A stretch of DNA of 64,000 nucleotides from Fonsecaea monophora (GCF_001642475.1 NW_019173978.1:124001-188000), one strand, 5' to 3'. Shown: positions 47,216-59,784, counted from the stretch's first letter. Numbers and translations: made by a program. The notes: a model not told the origin generated them from the sequence alone.

Positions 47216-48157
47216 AGGGGTTCTCCTTCCGATTATTGATGCATGTGTGTCGGGGAGGTGACTGGGGTGGTTGGAGACGAGAATGAGGATCATCTGAAAT
47301 ATTGACGGGTGGTTCTCCTCGCGCGGAGCGGACAAAACAAGATTTCGTCTTGACGAGCTTTTCAGGACGAGAGTCGTATGGGGAGCCTTTGCGGAGAGTC
47401 GAGCGCTGGCCAGGGATTGCATGTGCAGCATCTGATGGACCCTCACCCTTTGTCTATGATTAGCAATGGCATATCAACGGCTACGGCGGTATCAATGGGA
47501 ACCCTTTTTTCCACTGGTAGATGGAGGCTCGGAGCTTTACGAAAAATGGTGGAATGACAATCCAAAGAACAGACCTGTGAAAAAGGGAAAAGCATAAATG
47601 AGCTCTGGTCACAGTGTCAAAAAAATATTGCATCTTTTTGCAAACCAAACAAATACCCCAGGCTGGTCATATGCTGAAAAAATGGACGAAACTCCAAATC
47701 CTAGCCGTGAGACCGAATAACAGACCGTCCCGTGTGCCCCGACATCCAAGTTGTGGTGTCAATAAACCTCGTGCAGCCAACGTGACTTCCGCCCCGATGT
47801 GCACGATTTGACTCTTTTCCATTTTCACCACGAGAAGATCCGAGTCAGTCGCAGATAAGTGCATCGTCAGTTCAATCTGCACCCGTTGTAGTGCCAAAAG
47901 ACTTCTGAGGGCAACGAATTGAGAGAATTACTCCAATTGCCCCGAAGTTCTTCGTTGGTGAACGTGGCCAATTCGCGCTGTAGAGCTAGGTGAAACGCAT
48001 TGCACTGTACCAGCCGGGCCTGGGAGGGATGTGATGTGACTCCACGTTTCGTGTAGGGGTTCTTCCAAGTGAGGACAGATCGTGGGTTTCCGCCAGAATT
48101 CGAGTCAAGTTGCAACAACATTGGCGTCCAATTGCTGAGGTCAGAGTCATGGAAATG
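47216..48157. other. convergent 3' spacer
   Basis: Between the eS26 stop and the CDK8 stop. Short minus and plus frames have no domain. No gene is supported. Confidence 0.5.
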
Positions 48158-49713
48158 CTATCTCCTTTTTGACGCTGGGAGAAGCGTGTCATCAGGCAAG
48201 CCCCCTCTCTTCGTCCCTGGCAAGCTGCCCGTCCCAATGTCATTCGTTTCAGTGCTTACCCTCCTGTGTGGATACACCTCGTTCAGCCCTTCGAAGCAAT
48301 TGTTGCTGACCCAGATCTTGCCTTTGTTCGGCCCATCATCGGTGTTTCTGAAATACTCGTGGTGGAGAGCTTGCTCGGCCGTCAAGCGTAGGTCGGGATC
48401 GTACTCGAACAACTCCGACAAGAGCTGGAACCCGCGTTGGCCAGGAGACTTGTCTGGAGGGTAGCTCGCGTGCCGGATGCAGTTGTTATACCACGACTCC
48501 AGACCGCTGCCGTTGTTACCACCAGAACCGCGGTTCAGAGACGTAGGGGGGTTCGGATATAAGCCTCCTGGCATTCCGCCACGCGACACGATCAGTGACT
48601 GCAGCTGCGGATATTCCGGCATGTCCACCAAGCCCTTCCAGTTTTCTCGTCGAGGCATGCCCAGGATTTCCACAATCTTGCCCATCTGGTTTCTCTGGAA
48701 CGGTACCGTCTTCTTGCTATCCATCTTTGTTTCTTCTCCCTTGAAGATTGGCCTGAGGCTTAGGAGTTCAGCGAAGATACATCCGACAGCCCAGAGGTCG
48801 ATGGACGGCGTGTAATGACGTGCACCCAGAAGCAGGTCGGGGCTACGGTACCATATGGTAACCACGACCTTGTCCCCGGAATATAGTGACGAGAGAGGTT
48901 TGTGGAAGAGTCGGGCAAGTCCCAAGTCTCCGATGCGCACATGTCCAGAGCTGGTGACCATGATGTTGGCAGGTTTCAAATCACGATGAATCACCCAGTT
49001 CTGGTGGAGATAGTACAAGCCATTGAGGAGCTGAAATAGGATCGACTTGATCATGGTAGCGGGGATGGGTCGCCTGGTCGGCTGGGTATGATGGTGAATG
49101 ATTTGGAGAAGATCATGCTCGCAGTATTCGAAAACCATAAAGACACACTTGTCCTCGAGGATGATCTCGGCCAGATGAACCACGTTTGGATGAGATAACT
49201 CGGTGCACAACGACATCTCCCGAATAGCAGATTGAGACAATCCTGTATACTGGACATTGTCTCCTTCCTTCTCCGGTTTGAATCTGTTTGTGGGTCAGAG
49301 TAGACCTTGCTTAAAGGAAAATCTTGTGACGTTACTTTTTGATGGCATATAGTTCCTTTGGCGGAGATGTCCCTGAAGGACTGGTCGAATCACTTTTTGG
49401 ATTCTTCTCTACAGCTTTGTATACTCGACCATAGGTGCCGCTGCTAATGAAACCGATGATAGTATACTTGTGGCCGATTTTAACCTTCGCTGTATAGTTG
49501 TTGCCCGGTATTTTCTTGTCATGGCCCCGGCCAGAATCTAGCGGTTTATATCAGCTTGCTCCGTTTGCACTGCTCAGCCAATGAAGATAAGGGGTCGAAA
49601 GGGAAGAACACTAAGAAGGAGAATATACCATCTAAAGCCAACTGAGTGGACTTTCGGAGTTGTTGGGCAATGTTCAGACTCGTGCCTGAGCGGGACATGC
49701 CAGGAATCGACAT
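48158..49713 (-). CDS. SSN3: CDK8-type cyclin-dependent kinase of the Mediator (Ssn3/Srb10)
   Basis: Exons 49713-49629, 49537-49336 and 49283-48158 give 470 aa (introns 91 and 52 bp, in phase). GFISSGTYGRVYKA is the Gly-rich loop, LYAIKKFKPEKEGD holds the catalytic Lys, SQSAIREMSLCTEL is the C-helix (SMSAIRE class, specific for CDK8), HRDLKPANIM is the catalytic loop near residue 194, DLGLARLF takes the place of DFG as is usual in fungal CDK8, and ATP-site/hinge VFEYCEHDLLQI. KTVPFQRNQMGKIVEILG and YPHRRVS ... DIGTGSLPGTKRGGLPDD are Ssn3 hallmarks. With cyclin C it phosphorylates RNA polymerase II CTD and transcription factors in the nucleus. The extreme N-terminus is less certain: the frame is open further upstream without an ATG. 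Confidence 0.94.
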
Positions 49714-50533
49714 TTCGTCCAAGCCCCCCAAGTACGAGCTCGGGTGTTTTGTGCTTTGAACAGACGTCCAATCTAGCACGAACGGAACGATGTTGCCGAC
49801 ATCATCGAACGGGCAGCATTCATCTGCCTCGCCAACAACCCCGGTGAGGCTGTCTCTCACAACGTGGAATAGGCAGCCTCCGCCCGATTCCGCCGATCAA
49901 GGATGGCCCAAAGTCGAGTGGCAACCAAGGAGTCTTGTGGATCAGCAAACAAATCGCCTTTCTTGTAATTAGGCCGCGGGATGGGAATTTGTTAGAAAAT
50001 AGTTGATAGTCAGATGCACATTAAATCGAAAAGCATAAAATCCCATGGAGGCGAAAGGATCGACATTGACGGCGATGGAGGCGAGGTTTGAAGACGGCGA
50101 CGGCAAGCCTTGCGGAGAGGCAACAGGAGGTGTTGTTGGTACGAAGCCTGTCGATTTGATGTACGACTTGGCATTGTGAGTGCTGACCAATAGGATGTGG
50201 TGAGGCCACGGCACGGCTGCACTTTGCCCCGTTCGCCTGCCTGCGCCTACCTGCGCTGGCCTGCGCTGGCTTGACTTAGTCATTTCCTTGTCGTCTACGG
50301 CGTCCAATCCCATCGTCCTCTCCTGCTATGCTTTCATCGGAGGGCGCCGCTTCCTTCTCAATCAACCATGGGGAATCTAAACAATCTGTCTGCCTGTGCG
50401 CAGCTAATCTGCATCATTACGCAACAATCTACATCATTGGGCTCCAGTATCGTTCCCCTGTTATCGCGTCACTTGCGTGTTTAGGTCCATATAGTAAAAG
50501 AGGGAGGTCTTCCTGAGAGCATTCTGGGTTGGT
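49714..50533. other. divergent promoter of CDK8 and sugar-porter genes
   Basis: 820 bp. CTGCGC/CTGCGCTGGC words repeat near 50225-50275 (CCTGCGCTACCTGCGCTGGCCTGCGCTGGC, seen as three near-tandem copies). No gene is supported. Confidence 0.5.
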
Positions 50534-52136
50534 ATGCTATCACCAACTGTCTTCCTCAACATGGGACGAACTGCGCTGACGAAGACCAGCAGTGGCTATG
50601 GGCTCTACACGCAGGTCAATCTCTCACCGGGTCTGCCCCCGAAGGGCCTGATGGCAACTCCAAAGCCGAAAGGTTTCACCCTGTTGCTCATCTCCACTGT
50701 CTACGTGGTCACCCTTGGTCCTCTCCTCTTTGGCTACCACTTGGTGAGTATTGCCGGGCCACAACCTGTGATGGGGAGACATGACTGACAAACACCAGGG
50801 AGAACTCAATGCCCCTCAGAAGGTCATTACCTGCCAAGTCGACCAACTCCCCGGCTATGTAGCCCTCGGACTTCCTCAATGCATTCCCATGAACGACTTC
50901 CAATGGGGTATGGTGCAGTCCATGTTTACCGTCGGTGGTCTCTTCGGAGCGCTCTTCAGCGGTGCCGTCGCGACAAAGTTCGGTCGATTGTTTGCGTTGA
51001 GGTGGGCAACCTTTTTCCTGGCTGGTGGACCTGTTGCTGAAGCACTGGCGGGTAAACTATGGCTGCTGGCCCTGGGTCGTGCGCTCTCTGGATTGGGAGC
51101 CGGTGCAGCCACTGTCGTGTCTCCCATCTATATCTCGGAAGTGGCGCCCCCAAAGCGCCGTGGCCTCTTCGGAGCCTTCACTCAGGTCCAGATCAATTCT
51201 GGCATCGTTGTCGCCCAACTCCTCGGCTATTTCTTGTCCAAGTCCAACAAATGGCGCTGGGTGCTGGCCACGGGCGGTTTCATTGCCGGCCTCATGTTTG
51301 TGGGCCTCTTTTTCACGCCAGAGACTCCCAAATGGCTTGCGGCAAACAATCGACCGCGAATGGCCCGAGGAATCCTGCAGCGCCTCAGAGGGAAAACGGC
51401 GGATATTCGAGAGGAGATGGAGGGCTGGGACATGTCAGGAGAAGCAGAAGAGGAAAGTCTCCTTGCGTCTCCGAGAGGTGCGCGGCCACTCAAAGAAGCA
51501 GCCCGATCTATCATTGCTGTCGTCAAAATGCCCAAGTATCGACGACCCTTGATCGCCGTAACGGGCACCATGATTGCTCAACAACTCTGTGGCATCAACA
51601 GCGTCGTCATGTACAGCGTCGCCATTCTGGGCAAGGTCATGCCCAAGCACGCTGGCCTCGTCACGGTCATTGTCTCAAGTGTAAATGTGGTGGTGACAAT
51701 CTTGGCAGCGCCCTTGCCTGACAAAATTGGCCGAAAACCCTGCCTCCTGATTTCGATTATAGGGATGGGTGCGGCATCAGGGATGTTGTACGCCGGGCTC
51801 GCAAAGCACATTCAAGCCCTCACGATCGTTGCCGTTGCACTATTCGTGGCCAGTTTTGGTGTCGGGCTTGGACCGATTCCGTTCATCTTAGCAAGCGAAC
51901 TTGTCGGACCTGAAGCCGTTGGGGCTGTTTCTAGCTGGGCACTTGCGGCCAACTGGCTATCAACATTCTTGGTGGCCATGTTCTTCCCTGTCTTGAACAA
52001 GGTCCTTACGCACAACGTGTGGTGGATTTTCGTGGGTGTTGCTGTTTTTTGGGCTATATTTGTGGTTGTGTTTGTGCCCGAAAGCAAAGGCAAGGCCAAT
52101 GCGGAGGAGGTGTGGCGGAAAGGTCGCTGGTGCTGA
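50534..52136 (+). CDS. sugar-porter family MFS transporter (Vps73-like)
   Basis: Exons 50534-50743 and 50799-52136 (55-bp intron, GTGAGT...CACCAG, phase 0) give 515 aa. TM1 lies in LLLISTVYVVTLGPLLFGYH, spliced to GELNAPQKVITC, which in the Vps73 group replaces the usual sugar-porter GYD. GAVATKFGR is the A-motif, LGRALSGLGAGAATVVSPIYISEVAPPKRRG the TM4 signature, QQLCGINSVVMYSV the TM7 QQxxGxN motif, and FVPESKGK the C-terminal PESKG. It is thus a proton-coupled or facilitative hexose-type carrier, of the plasma membrane or an internal membrane; substrate unknown. A downstream ATG (50561) is a possible alternative start. Confidence 0.92.
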
Positions 52137-53201
52137 TCGAGGCTGAACACAGTGTGATTGTTGGTGCGATTCCTAAATGGTTTGGACGAGGGATTGTGAA
52201 GCAAGGCCGAAGATAGATGGTTGCAATGGGTGCTGGACTCCCTTGACTGTTTGGCTGCTGGTGTATTATTATCGTTAACTTATCATTATCCACATTCTTT
52301 AAGAAGCTTCGTTCTCCTGGCCAGCCACAAACAGGTATTTGTCTCCTTTTGTCTCGACCTTGTGGAGCCGTCTATTGTTTCCAACCGTGCCAACCACGAT
52401 TCTCTCGGACTGATAATGGACCGACCAGCATTGCCATGACATTGCCGAAGACTGCATCATGACCTAAGCTTGTATTCTTGTTTGCTCCACACAACCTCCC
52501 CGCGTCTCCACGTATTTGGTGCTGCGTCTCCACCAGTCCACGAATACGTCGTACCTCTGACAGATCAAATCATCATCCAACATGGTGTGGCAGCTGTTCG
52601 TTAGTTGCATTTCTAGTTGAGCGGAAGAACAAAAGAATCAACTTCGCGGCCAACCACCCTTCCAGGCGCGGGGTGTGTGCCTGGAGATGGATACATTCCC
52701 GACACCGCCGTGATCCGGCATCACCACCTCATGCCAACCGTGCCAGCTTTCGATATACTGACGTCAATGGGCCACCTTATTCTGTTGGCTTTGTGTCTTC
52801 TAGCCACCCTCCCCTGGAAGTGGCCGACGGATCAAACGTATTGGCTCGTCTCCCCAGATATGATACCGAGGCAGATCATGCTCGACCCTGGTAACCCCGT
52901 TTTTACCGACTAGCTATAGCTGGGGTTGTCCGACCCTCAAATTCATTGCCGTGTTCAGCATGGAGCTATTTCCCGATCCGGAAGCTAGAAACTGCTCTCG
53001 ACTCATGGACACGCAGTCGATGGACGGACTTGCACCAGCCCGCGTCAACCATTGCCCCAGTCACTGGCTCTGACCAAATCTTCTCCAACACAGTGTCGGT
53101 AAAGAAGTATTTCATATGCACGCTGCTCCCCCATCCATGCTCTCTTGCTGAGATCTGTCTTAGGTGCTCGACAGGTCCGCCGGTGATCAATTCTCGGAGA
53201 A
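52137..53201. other. intergenic, no supported gene
   Basis: 1.07 kb downstream of the sugar porter and upstream of the carboxylesterase. Frames up to 138 codons (52478-52894) lack domains and good composition. Confidence 0.5.
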
Positions 53202-55003
53202 ATGCTGTCATCCACCACCTTTTCGCTTGTGGCGATTGCTCTTCTGACTCCGCTTGTCCACACGCAGGCTACGCTTCCTCAGGTTGATCTCGGCTATGAA
53301 ATCCATCAGGCGATCAGTTTCAACGTATGTATTCCGATAGTCGCAAACAGAATCTCGCTCAAACTGACTCCACTTCATAGCAAACCGGACAGACGTACAA
53401 CTTCTCAAATATACGTTATGCGCAGCCGCCAATAGGTAACCTTCGCTTTGCTGCTCCTGTGCCACCCAGTGGCAGAAACAATGTGGTGCAGAACGGCAGT
53501 GTCGACAGAATCTGTCCACAAGCTATTCCGGGATGGTATCCAATCTCCTCCGAGTTCGTTCAGTATCTCATTGCAGGGAACGCGACCTCGTTCAATTACA
53601 CCCAGGCCGAGGAGCAACTTCAAATTGCCTTGCAAAATGCTAAGCCTACCCCACCAGATCCACGGATGTCTGAAGATTGCCTATTCTTGGATGTGATTGT
53701 GCCCAAAAAGGTCTTTGACGGCTCGAAAAGTAGAGTCAGAAGACGTCAAAATGCGGGTGCTGCGGTGGTAGTCTGGTAAGTTCAACGAGCTTGATGTCGA
53801 CACCATCTTCTTACTGAGATCAGGATCTATGGCGGCGGGTATACTCTCGGATCCAAAGAGGGATCTGGAAATCCTAGTGGTCTCATCAAGGCTAGTCAGG
53901 CCAACGGAGGTGAGGGCGTCATCTTCGTGGCCATGAACTACAGACTAGGCGCTATGGGTTGGCTTGCAGGCCCTACCTTGCAGGCAGCCGGAGGAGTGTC
54001 TAATGCAGGCCTTTATGATCAGCGTCTGGCTCTAGAATGGGTGCAGAACAATATCCATTTGTTCGGTGGCGATCCAAATCGAGTCACTGTCATGGGCGAG
54101 TCGGCCGGAGGCGGATCAATCGTCCACCAGATCACCGCCTTTGGGGGCCTGAAGGAAGTCCCTTTCCAGCAAGCCATCTCGCAATCACCCGGCTATCTTC
54201 CGACGCCGTCATATTTCGTCCAGGAAAACGCCACGCAGTCGTTTCTGGCGCTTCTCAATGTCAGCACAATCGAGGAGGCCAGACAAGCATCCTCTGAGGC
54301 AGTAATCAAAGCCAATGCACTGCAGGTGGGAGCCTCCCAGTATGGAGGATTTACCTACGGGCCAGTTGTTGATGGGGTCTTTGTGCCCGCGCTTCCTGGT
54401 ACTCTGCTCAATGCAGGGACATTTGCAAAGAATGTGAGCGTCATGGTGTCACATACACTCAGCGAGGGACCATCTTTCACGCCACCCTACGTACAAACCG
54501 ACGACCAGTTGGAGAACATGATAGTCATGCTGAATCCTGGCACACCTCCCGCGGCGGTTGACTACATTGTCAAAACACTCTATCCAGCTGTCTACGATGG
54601 AAGCCAGCCTTATAAGTCTCCCATTGAGCGAACTATCCTGTTCGTCACCGAATCATCCTTCACCTGCAACACCTACTTCCTCAACAAAGCTTACAGCAAC
54701 AACACGTACTCGTATCAATTCGCCGTGCCGCCTGGCTTCCATGGATATGATGTGCCATATACCTTTTACAATGGCCAACCCACCAACCTCACGCAGGACC
54801 TGATTGCCCCAGTGGCCAAAACCCTTCAAGCCTACCTCGCGAACTTCATCTTGTCGGGCAATCCCAATGGACAGGGACTGCCACCGTTCCCAATGCAGGG
54901 TCAAAATGCCAGTATGAACTCGATTTCGACTGTGGTGGCACGGGTTAAAGATGATACATCAAACCAAAGATGTGCGTGGTGGGAGAAGTCACTGAATAAT
55001 TGA
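53202..55003 (+). CDS. secreted type-B carboxylesterase/lipase
   Basis: Exons 53202-53324, 53381-53775 and 53824-55003 give 565 aa (introns 56 and 48 bp, in phase). Residues 1-22 (MLSSTTFSLVAIALLTPLVH) are a signal peptide. The body shows FSNIRYAQPPIGNLRF, MSEDCLFLDV (conserved disulfide Cys), the oxyanion turn IYGGGYTLG, and the nucleophile elbow GESAGGGS with Ser266. The acid is likely Glu387 (SEGPSF) and the base His479 (GFHGYDVPY). Many NxS/T sequons are present. It should hydrolyse carboxylic esters outside the cell. It sits 0.7 kb upstream of, and on the same strand as, the three CFEM-like secreted protein genes, forming a run of four secretory genes. Confidence 0.93.
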
Positions 55004-55727
55004 AGAATGGATGGATAGGGTGGATGATGTGGACTAGCGACGTGGTGGAATGCGGTATGAAGTTCATATGGACATTCAGCCTCGCCAGGGAGGTCGTCCA
55101 GTCTGAAGATGTAGTGATACATGGAGTGAAAGGGTGGCTTCCAGCCCCTTCAACGCATCAACCAACTCGATGGTCGTGGAACTGGGGAGCTCTTCATTGC
55201 CATCTCCGTCGCTTGTCTGAAGTCCTTCACCCGCCCATCTCCTTTTCATCCACACACATTCACTCACTCACAAATATCCCTCGCGAGGACGAAAATGCCG
55301 AGTTACAAAAACTTTTCCACAGACTCGATTCGACCCCCTGAACCGGGATCAATCTCGTCTGTGGTAAGTTAAACCTTGCTCTTTCGAGTGGTTTTTTTTT
55401 TCTCGGTAAGTCTCTGCTAGCATTGAGCTGTGGCATTTGGATGGCATCACTTGTTAGCAACGTCTTGGTTGTAGGTGAGTGTCATCTGGGACGAAAATGT
55501 GAATCTACAATATATCACTTATTCGATTCAGGGAAGGAGCAAGTGACGATGGTCAGGTGATGTTGTTGTTGGTGTTGGTGTTGAGGGTGACAGTAACAAC
55601 TCTCCTTCTCCCTTTCTCTCTCTCTCTACCTCCCTCTGCTTGATCCTTTCTCAAGAACTCTTCAGCAAGGCCTCGAACGTCTTCTCCATCATTTTTCCCT
55701 CTGCACTTATTACTATCACACATTCTC
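55004..55727. other. intergenic with CT-rich promoter tract
   Basis: 0.72 kb; contains CTCTCTCTCTCTACCTCCCTC at about 55615-55637, a fungal pyrimidine-rich promoter tract for the first CFEM-like gene. No gene is supported. Confidence 0.55.
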
Positions 55728-56562
55728 ATGATGGCATTTACACTGTCCGCATTGCTTTGCTCGCTCCTCCTGGTCGTCTCTCCATTCGTGAGCGCGTACT
55801 ACGAGAGGTGGACCGCTCTTCCCTACTGTGCTGTAAGGTCGATCCATGAAGTTGTGGCTCGTTTCCACAGGCTGACCATACTCACAGCAAGATTGCTTCA
55901 CCAAAGCTGTCAACGCTTCTCTCTCTACCTGCGCCCATACATCTCTTGACTGTTTCTGTCGAAATATTGACGCCGTCACAAAGTTTGACCTTTGCCTCCA
56001 AGCCAACGTGCCTTGCAACTCCAACCCCTTCAACCGCGATATCGAGACGTTCAAAAACGCCGTCTTCTGCAACGCTTCTGTGGATAGTGGCTTTGATTAC
56101 ACGTTGATCAATGGCGCAAGAACTATCACTCTGGGAAGAGGTCCTTGGGGAGGTTATTGGGCCACAGTCTCAGATCCTACTCAGATTCAGGCATGTCACA
56201 TACATACTTTACCGTGCATGACTCTGTCCTGTGCCTGAATGGCTAATATTTTGCAGACGTTGTCAACCTCTCCATCATCTTGGACGTCTAACACCTCAAT
56301 CGCTGGTACCGACCCAGGCTCTGTTACCGTGACCGCGACTCAAGTGTTAATCACCAGTACCTCGACTGTTGTCGTGGATTTGCCCCCAAACACCACATCA
56401 AGCGGCAACCTGAGCAGCCCCTGGACTGTATACTCGACCCCGAGTGCTATGGCAGTGCAGTCTTTCAATGCTGCTGTTCGTGCTCACGCTGGCGCTCTGG
56501 AGATTGTAGAGAAAGGACTGGGCGTTTTCATGACATGGATTCTCGTTGGCAAGATATTCTAG
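55728..56562 (+). CDS. secreted CFEM-like cysteine-rich protein (array member 1)
   Basis: Exons 55728-55832, 55888-56190 and 56257-56562 give 237 aa. Residues 1-23 (MMAFTLSALLCSLLLVVSPF...) are a signal peptide. The Cys-patterned domain reads LPYCAQDCFTKA ... STC ... LDCFCRNID ... DLCLQANVPC ... VFCNASVDSGF: eight Cys with C-x3-C, D-C-x-C and a distal FC, close to the CFEM consensus. A Thr/Ser-rich stalk (TVTATQVLITSTSTVVV) and a moderately hydrophobic C-terminus (GVFMTWILVGKIF) suggest surface anchoring. Intron 2 (66 bp) uses a GC donor (CAG|GCATGT) with a good branch site GCTAATA and acceptor TTGCAG; a GT donor would break the frame. CFEM proteins act in haem/iron acquisition or as surface effectors; which applies here is unknown. 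Confidence 0.82.
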
Positions 56563-57441
56563 TGACGGGAAGACGACTAAGCTATTTCAGCAGCGCCATG
56601 CAAAACCGATTCTCTCTTTGGATACTGGATGGACATGGAAGTCGGATTGAAGACAACTGGAGCTAAGATTCAGCATTGGGCGATGGGTGTTACCTGAAGG
56701 ACGGCACGGTGGTTGCATGTTCGACAACACAATTACGGCTCGCCGCTGGCACATCCGCGACTCTCTATTGATGACTAGCCAATGCTGCATGCTTCCTACC
56801 TTTCAGGGTTTCACAGTTTATGCTGTGCGTCTAGAGTGGTTCTGCAAGATATCTCCGAAGGGTGACACGGTGCCTTCTTTGCGGAGTGGCTCTACTTTTC
56901 TTGGCCTTATGTTTCTTCCTCAAAGGCATCATGCATAAATTTCCAAGTGGTTCTGTATGTCCATGCTATCCTCTCTACAGACTTTCAGAATCATTCCGGT
57001 TGAGATTATCGCCGCCAATTCTTTGCAACTTGTCATTCAAACCGTTTGAGACCCTGACGCAGCCACCAATGCCTACCTCCTACGAAGTCTCTGACTATGG
57101 TGCGTCGTAGGGGGCTGGCAATTGTCTCTTCTACTTTCTGCGCGGGACCGATGCTCAACGTTTGGGGCATCGCATCTTCCGTTCGTTCAACCGACCTGAG
57201 TATGACACATTTTCATAGCATCACAACAGCGCACGGTATCACTGCTTCCAGATCAAATCTCGGCCGGTGTTTCTCAACAACAGTGGCTTCCGACTTTGTT
57301 CGATGCCTATAAGTTCTTGTTGTTTTCCAAATCGCGGTGGTGGGCGTCGGTCATCGGTTTGTGTACATTCTTCCCTTTGCAATCTGACCATTCGTTGTAT
57401 CCTCTTGATAATGCAATAGCTCCGTCTCTCAGTCCATCGTT
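56563..57441. other. intergenic between CFEM-like genes 1 and 2
   Basis: 0.88 kb. Short plus frames (for example 56687-56938) lack signal peptide or domain. No gene is supported. Confidence 0.5.
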
Positions 57442-58907
57442 ATGGCTGTTGCAAGATCAATTGTTTTGTTCATCCTTTCTCTGGCTGTCGGCTATACGTG
57501 CGCCCAGTTCGACAGCTGGGACGACCTTCCTTCCTGTGCGCAAGAATGCTTCAATGAAGCCCTCATGTCCGTGATCAGCCACTGCGGAACTACAAACAGC
57601 GTGTTGTCCATTCGTCTCTGCACCTGCTCCAGTTGCACCTACAGTGACACATTGAGCTCCTGTCTCTCCAGATCTGGCGGCTGTCGAGATCAGGGGCAGT
57701 CAAATGAAGTGCTGATGACCAACGACCAGGTCTTTTGCAACATGGTCGTTGACGCAGCTGTTACCTGGGGAGTGCGATCTGCAGAATGGACTGTGGGTGG
57801 TGGATTCGGAGCGACGATGTCCACGACCATCAACCCGACCTGCTCAATTGTGGCAGAGACATCTACGCTGTCGGAGATTGAGCCGGCGTCGACGACGTGG
57901 GTATGTGATCTTCAAGCTTTGACCATGGAATGACTGTTTCTGACGCAGCAAAGGCGGACATAACTTTCTCGTACCCTGGCTTTACCTCGGACCCCTGTGT
58001 CAGTCCCGCATGTACGCCCAAATACTCGACATTTGCGACTGGCGTGGACTCGTCTCCGTGTACTTCGGACATCAGCTCCTCTTCTTACACGCCCTCGATT
58101 GCAATCTCAGCCCCTTCCTATCCTCTTCCCTCATTCGCCTCCGGCTCTGATACCTACAGCGCGACGTCTCTTGTGTCCCCCTTGACTGGGACCCAGTCGA
58201 CGTACACCCAAGTTTCGCTATCCCCAACAACCACGTGTACTTCCGGTGTCTTTGGGAGTGGCTGTCCAGAAGGTCCAGATTGTTCCCATAATACGACAAT
58301 CACCATCTCTATCACGAGCACATCGTACGTGACGACAACTGTTCACTCGAGCTTCCCTTCCAATAGCCCTGGACACCCTGACACGGATTCTGTGTCTACG
58401 TCCGAGCCATGTCAGAGCACGACTACCGATGGGGGCAACGTGACAGGTACCATAGTCATTTCGACGCCTGTGACAAGTGGGCTGCATTCTGGTAGCGGCT
58501 TGGGATATCCGACCCCGACCCCGCCCTTGATCACCTTGACATCGGCTGGATCAGCCACCCATAGCAGCAGCAGCAGTGCGTACGGAAACAGCGGCTATGG
58601 TAGCAGCATAAGCACTAGCGACACTGGCGCCTCTATTACCATTACAGGTCCTGTAACGCAAAGCCAATCTCCATCTCCACCCCTGACATTCACGTCTCAT
58701 TCTATCACCAGCTACACTACAAGTACCGGTTTTGGCACCACCATCACGACTCTGACGAGCCGGAGTACAAGTACGGGCACAGGTACAAGCACAAATCTAC
58801 TTCCAAGTCAGACCGGGGGTGCAGGAGAGCTGGCGTTGCCATTCGAAGGACTGGATATGGTGACGGTTCTGTTTGTGAGTGCATGGATCTGGGTCCTTGG
58901 TTTGTGA
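57442..58907 (+). CDS. secreted, GPI-anchored CFEM-like protein (array member 2)
   Basis: Exons 57442-57900 and 57954-58907 give about 470 aa. The signal peptide MAVARSIVLFILSLAVGYTC is followed by SWDDLPSCAQECFNEAL ... HC ... LCTCSSCTYSDTLSSCL ... GC ... QVFCNMVVDAAV, the CFEM-like pattern with an extra CxCxxC. Then comes a long Ser/Thr/Pro-rich stalk and a C-terminus (GELALPFEGLDMVTVLFVSA...) fitting a GPI-anchor signal. The intron's donor is GTATGT; to keep frame the acceptor must be AAAG at 57953, 5 nt after a CAG. The CTGAC branch site 10 nt before AAAG fits this choice, but the junction needs cDNA. Likely cell-wall or plasma-membrane bound. Confidence 0.8.
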
Positions 58908-59784
58908 TTAGTTAGGTAGGTAGCTAGGTAGTTCGTGCGGAAGGAGGAGAAGGACGCGATGCGAACGGGGATCTGGAGAAGGGGGAAGGGATGGATCTAG
59001 TGTTGGATAGTGAATCGATGGACCCCTCACATGTGGTCACGCCCGTGGATACGTGGTTTGTGCGGTAATCAAGGGTACTTAATTCAATGAACGAACCTAT
59101 GACCTTTTTATCACACTTGCCCTTCCTCTTCTTTTGGGCACAGCAGTAGCCGTAGCGGTAGCAGTTTTTCTGCTCTTTGGGTTGACGGCCGACGAGTCAT
59201 TCGGTCCTGTTGATAGAGGATAAGAAGATAAGAAGATCGTAGATATCACAACATTACTGGATGACTTGATGTTTATAATTGTGCCTCATCGTCGACCTTG
59301 ACCGAGAGAAACCGTGAGTAGACCACTCCTCTCCAGACTGGCGTAAACAACGAACAACGGATATTGATCATGTCCTCTCTCGCCTGGTCTCATGACCCAT
59401 ACTTAGTGTCATGTCTCGTTTTTTTTCTGTCCGAGCGTGGCAGTAGTGGTAGTGACATTGCTACTGACGAGACTCGTGACATGGTCGGCTGGCTCCGTCG
59501 CGGACTTTCAGGAGTATTTTTTTTAGATCTTCGTTCTCCGGAGTTTTTAGATCTAGTCAAGTCAAAGTCACGAACGGGAATCCGAATCCGAATTTGCACA
59601 TGAATATCGAATAGATTCATGCATGCATGCATGTGTACATGTGAACACGAAACACAATCAGCATCTCATCTCGAAATCGGATCCTATCCTGTCTAAACCG
59701 TCCACTCTCTTACTGTCCACAGACCGGGAGAAAGAACAGCGGAGAGAGGCATACGAAACAAGGCGTACACCTACCTACTTCGAT
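58908..59784. other. intergenic between CFEM-like genes 2 and 3, with short repeats
   Basis: 0.88 kb. TAGGTAGG/TAGCTAGG units at 58913-58931, AAGAAGAT units near 59223-59239 and an ATGC tetranucleotide run at 59618-59633. Frames at 59364-59632 are compositional. No gene is supported. Confidence 0.55.
59618..59633. repeat. (ATGC)n tetranucleotide repeat
   Basis: Four ATGC units, self-complementary, about 150 bp upstream of the third CFEM-like start. Confidence 0.6.

Noticed and set aside
49714..49860. Upstream extension of the CDK8 first exon
   Set aside because: The frame is open to 49860 but the first codon is GTG; the nearest ATG in frame is 49713.
52478..52894. 138-codon plus-strand frame upstream of the carboxylesterase
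   Set aside because: No signal peptide, domain or conserved-looking motif; overlapping frames read equally well.
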